From positions 1 to 10,093 of the forward strand of contig JAHINZ010000174.1 of NCBI GenBank assembly GCA_018895795.1: a stretch of 10,093 bases of DNA, read 5' to 3'. Below, piece by piece: positions 1-5,094 of the stretch (position 1 is the stretch's first letter; every line of letters starts with the position of its first letter). The translations under genes were made by a program, and so were the position numbers. The notes beneath the pieces are model-generated. The model ran no database searches, was not told where the DNA came from, and saw only the letters and a list, made by a program, of their open reading frames with translations. Origin of the DNA: Alphaproteobacteria bacterium. Lineage in GTDB: Bacteria; Pseudomonadota; Alphaproteobacteria; Caulobacterales; Caulobacteraceae.

Positions 1-278
1 AAGGCGGCCAGGGCCCAGCCCAGGAAGATCCCGACCGCGGCGGCCGGCAGCATCAGGATCAGCAGGCCCTTGTCCCAGCTCTTCCGGAAGGCCCAGACGC
101 TGACCACGTCCTGGACCAGCAGGATGGGCAGGATGATCGAGGCGGCCACGACAGGCGACACCGCCAGGGCCATCATCGGCACGGCCACCACCCCGATCCC
201 CGCGAACCCGCCCTTGGCCAGACCCAGCAGGATCACGGCGGGGATGGCGACGGCGTAGAACAGGGGGTCGGTCAGCAT
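1..278 (-). CDS. TSUP (TauE/SafE) family membrane transporter, 3' end cut by window
   Basis: The first 92 residues of a polytopic inner-membrane protein of the TauE/SafE (TSUP) family, which export or take up small sulfur-containing or organic anions; the substrate here cannot be told. Translation from ATG at 278 starts MLTDPLFYAVAIPAVILLGL and continues AKGGFAGIGVVAVPMMAL, the glycine-rich first repeat typical of the family. A second hydrophobic segment (about residues 41-55), a short polar loop (FRKSWDKG) and a third hydrophobic segment (LLILMLPAAAVGIFLGWAL) follow. The rest lies left of the window. There is no Shine-Dalgarno: the ATG directly follows a run of eight C on the coding strand, and no in-frame start lies close upstream. 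It is downstream of asd in the same direction, but a palindromic repeat lies between them, so co-transcription is doubtful. Confidence 0.8.
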   Translation of the reverse strand, partial: MLTDPLFYAVAIPAVILLGLAKGGFAGIGVVAVPMMALAVSPVVAASIILPILLVQDVVSVWAFRKSWDKGLLILMLPAAAVGIFLGWALAA

Positions 279-313
279 GGGGGGGGACTTAGCAGGTCGG
301 GTCTTGAGTGGCC

Positions 314-435
314 ACTTGCCCCCTCCTGACCTGCTGCGCAGGTCGTCCTCCCCCGGAGGGGGAAGATGAGGTCGGCGCGTGTCATCTTCCCCCGCCGGGG
401 GAAGACGGTCGTGCAGCGACCCGTAGGGGGCAAGT
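314..435. repeat. Palindromic intergenic element with nested hairpins, downstream of asd
   Basis: An inverted-repeat element fills the gap between asd and the transporter gene. The outer arms acttgccccct (314-324) and agggggcaagt (425-435) are perfect 11-bp complements. Inside are gacctgc/gcaggtc (328-344, 3-nt loop), a 12-bp pair (358-369 with 382-393) and an overlapping hairpin cttccccc/gggggaag (386-404). The last two share bases, so they are alternative folds. It resembles the C-rich/G-rich element at 9062-9166. Starting 12 nt past the asd stop, it could end asd transcription, though no T run follows. No ORF here looks real. Confidence 0.75.
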
Positions 436-446
436 CTGGCGACCGC

Positions 447-1493
447 CTAGGCTCCCAGCATCACCTCGGCGATCTGCACGGCGTTCAGAGCCGCGCCCTT
501 GCGCAGGTTGTCGCCGGTGACGAACAGCGCCAGGCCGTGCGCCACCGTGGGATCGGGACGGATGCGGCCGACAAAGACCGGATCCTGGCCGGTGGCGGCC
601 AGGGGATTGGGCACGTCGTCCAACACCACGCCCGGCGCGGCGGCCAGCAGGGCCGTGGCCTGCTCGACCGAGATCGGCCGCTCGAACGCGGCGTTGATCG
701 ACAGCGAGTGGCCGGTGAACACCGGCACCCGCACGCAGGTGGCCGAGACCGGCAGGCCCGGGATCTCGAGGATCTTGCGGCTCTCGTCGCGCAGCTTCAG
801 CTCTTCCTCGGTATAGCCGTCCTCATCGAGCACATAGTTCAACGGCACGACGTTGAAGGCCAGGGGAACCACCCACTTCTCGGGCGGCGGCAGGGCGACG
901 GCGTCGCCGTTCAGGGCCAGGCCCGCCAGGTCGCCGCCGAGGCCGGCCGCCAGCTGCCCGGCCAGCACCTCGATGCCGGCCACCCCGCCGCCCGAGGCCG
1001 CCTGATAGGTGCTGACCGTCAGGCGCTTGAGGCCGGCGGCGTCGTGCAGGGGCTTCAGGGCCGGCATGGCGGCCATGGTGGTGCAGTTGGGATTGGCGAC
1101 GATGCCCTTGGGGATGTTGCGCAGGGCGTGTGGATTGACCTCTGACACCACCAGCGGCACGTCCGGATCGCCGCGCCAGGCCGAGGAATTGTCGATGACG
1201 ATCGCGCCGGCCGCGGCCGCCTTGGGGGCCAGGACGCGCGAGGTCTCGCCGCCGGCCGAGAAGAACACGAGGTCCAGGCCGGCGAAGTCGGCCGTGCCGG
1301 CGTCCTCGACGGTGATCTCGCGGCCCTGGAAGTCGATCGTGGCCCCGGCCGAGCGGGCCGAGGCGAACAGGCGCAGCGAGGCCAGCGGAAAGTCGCGCTC
1401 CGCCAGCAGCTCGCGCATCATGCCGCCGACCAGGCCGGTGGCGCCGACGACGCCGACATGCGGCGGATTGGAACGGGAAAACCTGAAGCTCAC
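447..1493 (-). CDS. asd: Aspartate-semialdehyde dehydrogenase
   Basis: Reduces L-4-aspartyl phosphate to L-aspartate 4-semialdehyde with NADPH, at the branch point to lysine/diaminopimelate, threonine, isoleucine and methionine. The 348-residue product has the usual length. It has the N-terminal dinucleotide motif GATGLVGG (residues 17-24), the catalytic cysteine in NPNCTT (C137), the QAASGGG loop (about 164-170) and the likely catalytic base H262 in VFTGHS, all as in bacterial ASADH. The start is GTG at 1493: AGGAG sits on the coding strand at 1508-1504, 10 nt away, and VGVVGATG follows at the expected distance; the next Met is residue 25. A 26-codon leader ORF rich in Thr, Ile and Met lies 102 nt upstream, suggesting attenuation by end products. 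A palindromic repeat lies beyond the stop. Identification is firm. Confidence 0.96.
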   Translation of the reverse strand: MSFRFSRSNPPHVGVVGATGLVGGMMRELLAERDFPLASLRLFASARSAGATIDFQGREITVEDAGTADFAGLDLVFFSAGGETSRVLAPKAAAAGAIVIDNSSAWRGDPDVPLVVSEVNPHALRNIPKGIVANPNCTTMAAMPALKPLHDAAGLKRLTVSTYQAASGGGVAGIEVLAGQLAAGLGGDLAGLALNGDAVALPPPEKWVVPLAFNVVPLNYVLDEDGYTEEELKLRDESRKILEIPGLPVSATCVRVPVFTGHSLSINAAFERPISVEQATALLAAAPGVVLDDVPNPLAATGQDPVFVGRIRPDPTVAHGLALFVTGDNLRKGAALNAVQIAEVMLGA

Positions 1494-1501
1494 GGGGGTA
1501 C

Positions 1502-1552
1502 GTCTCCTGGAAAGTGCGGAGGCGCGGGGAGCTTTAGGTCTCTTGGAAAGTG
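1502..1552. repeat. 15-bp direct repeat covering the asd ribosome-binding site
   Basis: Plus-strand gtctcctggaaagtg (1502-1516) and gtctcttggaaagtg (1538-1552) match at 14 of 15 bases with a 36-bp period. On the asd coding strand the promoter-distal copy carries the AGGAG used by asd; the other reads AAGAG. It may be a local duplication of the ribosome-binding region or a protein-binding pair. Confidence 0.6.
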
Positions 1553-1558
1553 AGAGCC

Positions 1559-1636
1559 GCCCCGCGCATCGGCGGGGCTGAGTTCGGGATGCTGGCTAGA
1601 TCGCGCACAGACCCGAAGACGCCCCACCGAAGCGGG
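1559..1636 (-). promoter_or_regulatory. Putative transcription attenuator of asd (competing hairpins)
   Basis: On the asd coding strand four segments can pair in exclusive ways. Segment 1 is CCCGC (1636-1632), segment 2 is GGTGGGGC (1628-1621), segment 3 is GCCCCGCC (1578-1571) and segment 4 is GCGGGGC (1565-1559). Segments 1 and 2 form a 5-bp stem (one G-U) closed by a UUCG tetraloop. Segments 2 and 3 form 8 bp with one wobble. Segments 3 and 4 form a perfect 7-bp stem with a 6-nt loop. Segment 1 overlaps leader codons 14-15 and segment 2 overlaps codons 17-19, so a ribosome stalled on the Thr codons would favour 2:3 over the terminator-like 3:4. Against a simple intrinsic terminator, no U run follows 3:4, only GGCUCUCACUUU. 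Segment 4 can also pair with CCCCGCGC at 1529-1522. The pairings are read from sequence; the function is inferred. Confidence 0.5.
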
Positions 1637-1676
1637 TCGTTTTTGGGGTCATAATAGTGGTCGCGGCGATTTGCAT
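1596..1676 (-). CDS. Putative 26-residue leader peptide of asd, rich in Thr/Ile/Met/Lys
   Basis: A short ORF from ATG 1676 to TAG 1596-1598 encodes MQIAATTIMTPKTTRFGG followed by ASSGLCAI. Residues 6-14 are T-T-I-M-T-P-K-T-T: eight of nine belong to the aspartate family of amino acids, all made downstream of the enzyme encoded by the next gene. Several codons in this stretch (ACT, ATT, CCA, AAA) are the less-used AT-ending ones for such a GC-rich genome, which would sharpen ribosome stalling. There is no Shine-Dalgarno, but a promoter-like sequence ends 8 nt before the ATG, so the message may be leaderless. Its context, composition and the hairpins at 1559-1636 fit an attenuation leader. It has no recognisable homologue from memory and could be a chance ORF. 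The frame extends upstream to 1811 without a stop, but that part runs through a repeat and lacks coding character. Confidence 0.5.
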   Translation of the reverse strand: MQIAATTIMTPKTTRFGGASSGLCAI

Positions 1677-1684
1677 CGGTGGGG

Positions 1685-1713
1685 TTTCTAGCGGGGGAGG
1701 TTGGGTTCGTAAA
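1685..1713 (-). promoter_or_regulatory. Candidate housekeeping promoter for the asd leader
   Basis: On the minus strand TTTACG (1713-1708) and TAGAAA (1690-1685) are 17 bp apart. The -10 lies within GCTAGAAA, 7 of 8 matches to the Caulobacter -10 consensus GCTANAWC. Transcription would start about 6-8 nt downstream, at or just before the leader ATG at 1676. No mapped start site supports this. Confidence 0.45.
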
Positions 1714-1723
1714 GTGCGGGTTT

Positions 1724-1859
1724 CCTTCTCCCCTTGCGGGAGAAGGTGTCGGCGCAGCCGACGGATGAGGGGTTGAAAGACCTGTCCGGATAGGGCGGCG
1801 CGACCCCTCATCCGACCCCGGCCTTCGCCGGGGCCACCTTATCCCGCAAGGGGAGAAGG
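1724..1859. repeat. Nested palindromic intergenic element, copy A
   Basis: The outer arms ccttctccccttgcgg (1724-1739) and ccgcaaggggagaagg (1844-1859) are perfect 16-bp complements. Inner arms cggatgaggggt (1762-1773) and acccctcatccg (1803-1814) are perfect 12-bp complements. Two small hairpins sit inside: gtcggc-gca-gccgac (1748-1762) and ccccggc-cttc-gccgggg (1816-1833). A second copy lies at 4060-4195. The architecture recalls the mosaic RIME-type elements of Rhizobiales; family membership is not verified. It lies just upstream of the asd leader promoter. Confidence 0.85.
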
Positions 1860-1921
1860 CGCAGCCGCATCCGGGGCGGATGGGGCGCGACTTGGGTTGT
1901 CCTCAATATATGCCGGCAATC

Positions 1922-2034
1922 AAAAAAACTTGTCATCCCGGACGCGCCTTGGCGCGAGCCGGGACCCAGGGGCCAAGGCAGTGCGGTTACCCCTGGGTCC
2001 CGGCGCTCCGCTTCGCTACGGCCGGGATGACAAG
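1922..2034 (-). terminator. Palindromic repeat ending in T7: likely terminator of the GST gene
   Basis: The outer arms cttgtcatcccgg (1929-1941) and ccgggatgacaag (2022-2034) are perfect 13-bp complements. Inner arms ccgggacccagggg (1959-1972) and cccctgggtcccgg (1990-2003) are perfect 14-bp complements. On the minus strand the last arm runs directly into seven T (1928-1922), so transcripts from the GST gene, which ends at 2199, would meet a stable stem followed by a U run. The unit itself is a short interspersed repeat unrelated in sequence to the 1724-1859 element, apparently serving as a terminator. On the plus strand the tail is not T-rich. Confidence 0.65.
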
Positions 2035-2198
2035 AAATTATGTGTCCGCTGCGGGCCGGAGTGGAAGAGGGGGCCGGAGAACGCCCAGCGCGGGCTATTC
2101 GTCAGATAGCCGAGACGTGGGGCGTTCGACATGGCTACAGCCGTCACCGGCAGCCCGAAATCGACTCAGAATGCCAGCGCCAGTCTAAGCGCCCCGCT
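2035..2198. other. Non-coding remainder of the asd-GST gap
   Basis: I see no credible gene, RNA or repeat in these 164 bp downstream of the GST stop. Open frames cross it on the plus strand but lack a ribosome-binding site and have shadow-like Arg/Pro/Gly-rich composition. The 62 bp between the two repeats (1860-1921) also hold nothing recognised. Confidence 0.6.
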
Positions 2199-2876
2199 CT
2201 ACCCCGCCTGCTGCCCCAACCGCTCCCACCCCTCAAAAAACGGAAACCTCTCCGCCCAGAACGCCGTCAGCCTCGGATCGGCGTCCACCCGCCGCACCAC
2301 CGCCGCCATCTTCGGCGCGACCTCATAGAACCGCACGCGCCGCGGCCCCCAGCGGCTGATCACCGTGACATAGAGGTCCAGCACGCTCATCTGGTCGCCC
2401 AGCAGGTACGCGCCCGGCGAGATCTGGCTGTCCATCATCGCCCAGCAGTCGGCGATGCGCTCGGCGGTGGCGGCCTTGACCCTGGCTTGCATCGCGGCGT
2501 CGTCGCCGACCAGCCGCGCGGGCTCGTCGCGCACCCAGAACAGCGCATAGATCGAGGCCGGGATGAACGTCATCCAGCGCAGGAACTGAGCGCGCTCGGG
2601 CGCGTCGAGGGCCGGGGACAGGCCCGCCTGCGGATGGTTGTCGGCCAGCCAGATCAGCATGGCGGCGCTCTCGGTGATCACCTCGCCGGCCGGGGTGACC
2701 AGGGTCGGGATCTGCCGCAGGGGATTGACGGCGGCCACCTTGGCCTGCTGCGACTCGCCTTCCCAGGTCGGCGCCTCGATCACCGCATAGGGCTGCCCAA
2801 GAAGCGTCAAAGTCGCCTCGACGGGCACGGAACCCGAGCCAAGCGCCCCATAGATGGTGTATGCTGAGCTAACCAT
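2199..2876 (-). CDS. Glutathione S-transferase family protein
   Basis: A 225-residue cytosolic protein with the two-domain GST layout. The N-terminal thioredoxin-like domain starts YTIYGALGSGS (residues 6-16), where Ser14 or Ser16 is the likely glutathione-activating residue. It continues with NPLRQIPTLV (51-60, conserved cis-Pro57) and GEVITESAAMLIWLAD (64-79), whose E69-S70 pair binds the glutathione gamma-glutamyl group. An all-helical C-terminal domain follows, including GAYLLGDQMSVLDLYV with the conserved N-capping region. The substrate and subclass cannot be told. The start at ATG 2876 fits the domain, but no Shine-Dalgarno precedes it. It is divergent from nrdB; an NrdR-like palindrome lies 17 nt upstream of this start codon, so the two genes may share control. 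A repeat-borne terminator lies downstream. Confidence 0.9.
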   Translation of the reverse strand: MVSSAYTIYGALGSGSVPVEATLTLLGQPYAVIEAPTWEGESQQAKVAAVNPLRQIPTLVTPAGEVITESAAMLIWLADNHPQAGLSPALDAPERAQFLRWMTFIPASIYALFWVRDEPARLVGDDAAMQARVKAATAERIADCWAMMDSQISPGAYLLGDQMSVLDLYVTVISRWGPRRVRFYEVAPKMAAVVRRVDADPRLTAFWAERFPFFEGWERLGQQAG

Positions 2877-2891
2877 TGTTTAGCGATCTAC

Positions 2892-2907
2892 CCACAACAT
2901 GTTGTGT
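2892..2907. promoter_or_regulatory. NrdR-box-like operator 1 (nrdB/GST divergent region)
   Basis: ccacaacatgttgtgt contains a perfect 14-bp palindrome, cacaacatgttgtg (2893-2906). It resembles the NrdR box (roughly acaCwAtATaTwGtgt), the operator of the ATP/dATP-sensing repressor of ribonucleotide reductase genes, and sits about 105 bp upstream of nrdB. Confidence 0.65.
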
Positions 2908-2922
2908 GCTGCGACCAACTGA

Positions 2923-2938
2923 CCACTAGATGATCCGG
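2923..2938. promoter_or_regulatory. NrdR-box-like operator 2, degenerate
   Basis: ccactagatgatccgg keeps the left half of box 1 (CCAC-A-ATG-T, 9 of the first 12 positions) but its right half has decayed. Its centre lies 31 bp, about three helical turns, from that of box 1. This is the spacing known for paired NrdR boxes, which bind NrdR cooperatively on one DNA face. Without the partner this site would not stand out. Confidence 0.5.
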
Positions 2939-3009
2939 TTGGCTGCGGTACGAAGAGAGCCTAACTCGTCCGTCCGATTCGTGTCCGCCCGCCCTTGGAG
3001 CCGTTGCCG

Positions 3010-4050
3010 ATGTCCGCCAAGCTTATCACCCGTCCTGGCCTCCTGACGCCTTCGGCAGCCTACAAGCCCTTCCGCTATCCGTGGGCTCACGAGTTCTGGA
3101 AGAAGCAGCAGCAGGTCCACTGGATGCCCGAGGAAGTGCCTCTGGGCGAGGACCTCAAGGACTGGGCCGTCAAGCTCAATGACAAGGAACGGAACCTGCT
3201 GACGCAGATCTTCCGCTTCTTCACTCAGGCCGACATCGAGGTCGCCGACAACTATATGGAACGCTACGGCCGGGTGTTCAAACCCACCGAAGTGAAGATG
3301 ATGCTGTCGTCGTTCGCCAATATGGAGACCATCCATATCGCCGCCTACGCCCTGCTGCTGGAAACCATCGGCATGCCGGAGAGCGAGTTCGGGGCCTTCC
3401 TCGAATATGAGGCGATGCGCGACAAGCACGACTTCATGCAGAAGTTCGGCGTCGACACCGATGCCGACATCGCCCGCACCCTGGCCATGTTCGGCGGCTT
3501 CACCGAGGGCCTGCAGCTGTTCGCCAGCTTCGCCATGCTGATGAACTTCCCGCGCTTCAACAAGATGAAGGGCATGGGCCAGATCGTCTCGTGGTCGATC
3601 CGCGACGAGAGCCTGCACTGCGAAGGCATCATCAAGCTCTACCACGCGTTCAATGCCGAGACTCAGTGCGTGACCAAGGCCGTGGCCGACGACATCGTCG
3701 ACTGCTGCAAGACCGTGGTGAGCCTGGAAGACAAGTTCATCGACCTGGCCTTCGAGGCCGGCGAGGTCCAGGGCATGACCCCCGAAGACATCAAGAGCTA
3801 TATCCGCTTCATCGCCGACTGGCGTCTGCGCCAGCTGCATTTGCCCGAAGTCTACGGCGTGAAGGAAAACCCGCTGCCGTGGCTGCAGTCGCTGCTCAGC
3901 GGCGTCGAGCACGCCAACTTCTTCGAGGCGCGGTCCACCGAATATTCCAAGGCCGCGACCAAGGGCCAGTGGCACGGCGGCGAGGGCGTGTGGTCCAGCT
4001 TTGATCAGCTGATGTCCAAGCGTCCGGAAAGCGCGCTGTCGGCGGAATAG
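3010..4050 (+). CDS. nrdB: Ribonucleotide reductase class Ia, beta (R2) subunit
   Basis: Encodes the 346-residue radical-generating small subunit that, with NrdA, reduces ribonucleoside diphosphates to deoxyribonucleotides in the cytoplasm. The dimetal ligands are all visible: D75 (TQAD), E106 and H109 (METIH), E166 (FTEG), E200 and H203 (RDESLH). The radical tyrosine is present at Y113, giving the ETIHxxxY spacing of E. coli E115-H118-Y122, so this is a tyrosyl-radical enzyme and not a Tyr-less variant. D75 to E106 is 31 residues, as in E. coli. The ATG at 3010 is chosen over an upstream TTG (2995) because TTGGAG at 2995-3000 is the likely ribosome-binding site, 9 nt away. nrdA is not adjacent. 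Two NrdR-like boxes and a GATTC (CcrM-type) site at 2976-2980 lie upstream; a palindromic repeat starts 9 nt after the stop. Confidence 0.97.
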   Translation: MSAKLITRPGLLTPSAAYKPFRYPWAHEFWKKQQQVHWMPEEVPLGEDLKDWAVKLNDKERNLLTQIFRFFTQADIEVADNYMERYGRVFKPTEVKMMLSSFANMETIHIAAYALLLETIGMPESEFGAFLEYEAMRDKHDFMQKFGVDTDADIARTLAMFGGFTEGLQLFASFAMLMNFPRFNKMKGMGQIVSWSIRDESLHCEGIIKLYHAFNAETQCVTKAVADDIVDCCKTVVSLEDKFIDLAFEAGEVQGMTPEDIKSYIRFIADWRLRQLHLPEVYGVKENPLPWLQSLLSGVEHANFFEARSTEYSKAATKGQWHGGEGVWSSFDQLMSKRPESALSAE

Positions 4051-4059
4051 GTTTTCGAG

Positions 4060-4195
4060 CCTTCTCCCCTTGCGGGAGAAGGTGTCAGCCGCAGGCTGAC
4101 GGATGAGGGGTCGAGCGATCTGTCCGGACAGGGCGGCGCGACCGCTCACCCGACCCGGCCTGGGCCGGGCCACCCTCGCCCGCAAGGGGAGAGGG
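4060..4195. repeat. Nested palindromic intergenic element, copy B (nrdB-panE gap)
   Basis: A second copy of the 1724-1859 element with the same order of parts. The outer arms are ccttctccccttgcgg (4060-4075) and ccgcaaggggagaggg (4180-4195), with one mismatch. A hairpin gtcagcc-gca-ggctgac lies at 4084-4100. The 12-bp palindrome ctgtccggacag (4120-4131) is followed by gggcggcgcgacc as in copy A, and a hairpin cccggcc/ggccggg spans 4154-4169. It could attenuate transcription from nrdB into the next gene, whose ribosome-binding site begins about 10 nt beyond it. Confidence 0.85.
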
Positions 4196-4206
4196 GTTTA
4201 TTCTGA

Positions 4207-4212
4207 GCGGAG
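4207..4212 (+). promoter_or_regulatory. Ribosome-binding site deciding the panE start
   Basis: GCGGAG lies 6 nt before ATG 4219. This favours that ATG over the in-frame TTG at 4213, which directly abuts the motif. The protein then begins MIRIALIGPGAVGG, the usual N-terminus for this fold. Confidence 0.6.
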
Positions 4213-4218
4213 TTGCCC

Positions 4219-5091
4219 ATGATCCGCATCGCTTTGATTGGACCCGGCGCGGTGGGCGGTACGGTGGCCGCCTGGCTGGCCCAGAACCCGGCGCTGGCGG
4301 TGACCGTCTGCGCCCGGACCGCCTTCTCGGGGCTGGTAATCGAAGCGCCCGGCGGCCCGATCCAGGCCGACCCGGCGATCCTGACCGATCCCGCCCTGGC
4401 CACGCCGGTCGACTGGGTGCTGATCGCCACCAAGACCTATGACACCGCCCCGGCGAAGGCCTGGCTGGACGCCCTGATCGGACCCGGGACGCGGCTGGCC
4501 GTGCTGCGCAACGGCGTCGAGCATCTGGAGCCCTTCCTGGACCGCCTGCCGGCCGACCGCATCGTGCCGGCGGTGGTCGACATCCCGGCCGAGCGCCGCG
4601 CGCCCGGACGGATCCTGCAACGGCGCGCCGGATCGATCCGGGTTCCCGACAGCGCCGCCGGCCGCGACGTCGTCGCCCTGTTCGCCCACACGCCGATCGC
4701 GGTCTCGACCACGCCGGACTTCAAGACCGAGGCCTGGAAGAAGCTGGCCCTGAACTGCGCCGGGGCGGTCAACGCCCTGATCCTCAAGCCCGCGGGCGTC
4801 GCCCATGACGACGGCGTCGCCGAGGTGATGCGGGCCCTGGTGCGCGAATGCGTGGCGGTGGGGCGGGCCGAAGGCGCGGACCTGTCGGACGACCTGGCCG
4901 ACGCGGTGGTCGCCGGCTACCGCGCCGCCGATCCCGACGGCGTCAACTCGCTGCACGCCGACCGGCTGGCGGGGCGGCCGATGGAGTTGGACGCCCGCAA
5001 CGGCGTGATTGCCCGCCTCGGCGCGGAGCACGGCCTCGCCACCCCGGTCAACGCGATGATCGTGGCGCTGCTCGCCGCCGCGACGACCTGA
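4219..5091 (+). CDS. panE: 2-dehydropantoate 2-reductase (ketopantoate reductase) family
   Basis: Probably reduces 2-dehydropantoate to pantoate with NADPH in pantothenate/coenzyme A synthesis. The 290-residue product has a Rossmann domain with GPGAVGG (residues 8-14), the strand and loop VLIATKTYDT containing the conserved Lys, and LRNGVEH, the family's NG motif. The C-terminal helical domain has WKKLALNCAGAVNAL, with the likely catalytic Lys, and NSLHADRLAGRPMELDARNG, matching the conserved Ser and Glu (S244/E256 region of E. coli PanE). Many genomes have several members of this family with different 2-oxoacid substrates, so the exact substrate is less sure than the fold. The gene may have its own promoter or read through from nrdB; the repeat between them is a likely block. 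It ends 3 nt before the stop codon of the convergent gene. Confidence 0.85.
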   Translation: MIRIALIGPGAVGGTVAAWLAQNPALAVTVCARTAFSGLVIEAPGGPIQADPAILTDPALATPVDWVLIATKTYDTAPAKAWLDALIGPGTRLAVLRNGVEHLEPFLDRLPADRIVPAVVDIPAERRAPGRILQRRAGSIRVPDSAAGRDVVALFAHTPIAVSTTPDFKTEAWKKLALNCAGAVNALILKPAGVAHDDGVAEVMRALVRECVAVGRAEGADLSDDLADAVVAGYRAADPDGVNSLHADRLAGRPMELDARNGVIARLGAEHGLATPVNAMIVALLAAATT

Positions 5092-5094
5092 GCC

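Noticed and set aside
366..1145. Plus-strand frame of 259 codons across the asd region
   Set aside because: Antisense shadow of asd, beginning inside a palindromic repeat, with no ribosome-binding site or family resemblance.
1494..1676. A known riboswitch (SAM or lysine type) upstream of asd
   Set aside because: I could not match the conserved core or pseudoknot of SAM-II or the multi-helix lysine riboswitch; the short ORF with competing hairpins explains the region better. A covariance-model scan would settle it.
1677..1811. Upstream extension of the asd leader ORF to 1811
   Set aside because: The extension is encoded by the palindromic repeat and lies upstream of the likely promoter; only the part from ATG 1676 shows the Thr/Ile/Met/Lys pattern.
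3010..4050. Tyr-less or manganese-only variant of the R2 subunit
   Set aside because: The radical tyrosine (Y113) and all six metal ligands are present at class Ia spacing.
2926..4185. Long minus-strand open frame opposite nrdB
   Set aside because: It is antisense to nrdB, whose catalytic residues are all present, and it runs into the downstream repeat. High GC keeps antisense frames open.
4198..5031. 277-codon minus-strand frame opposite the panE-like gene
   Set aside because: Low-complexity His/Arg/Gly/Gln-rich product, antisense to a gene with conserved reductase motifs.
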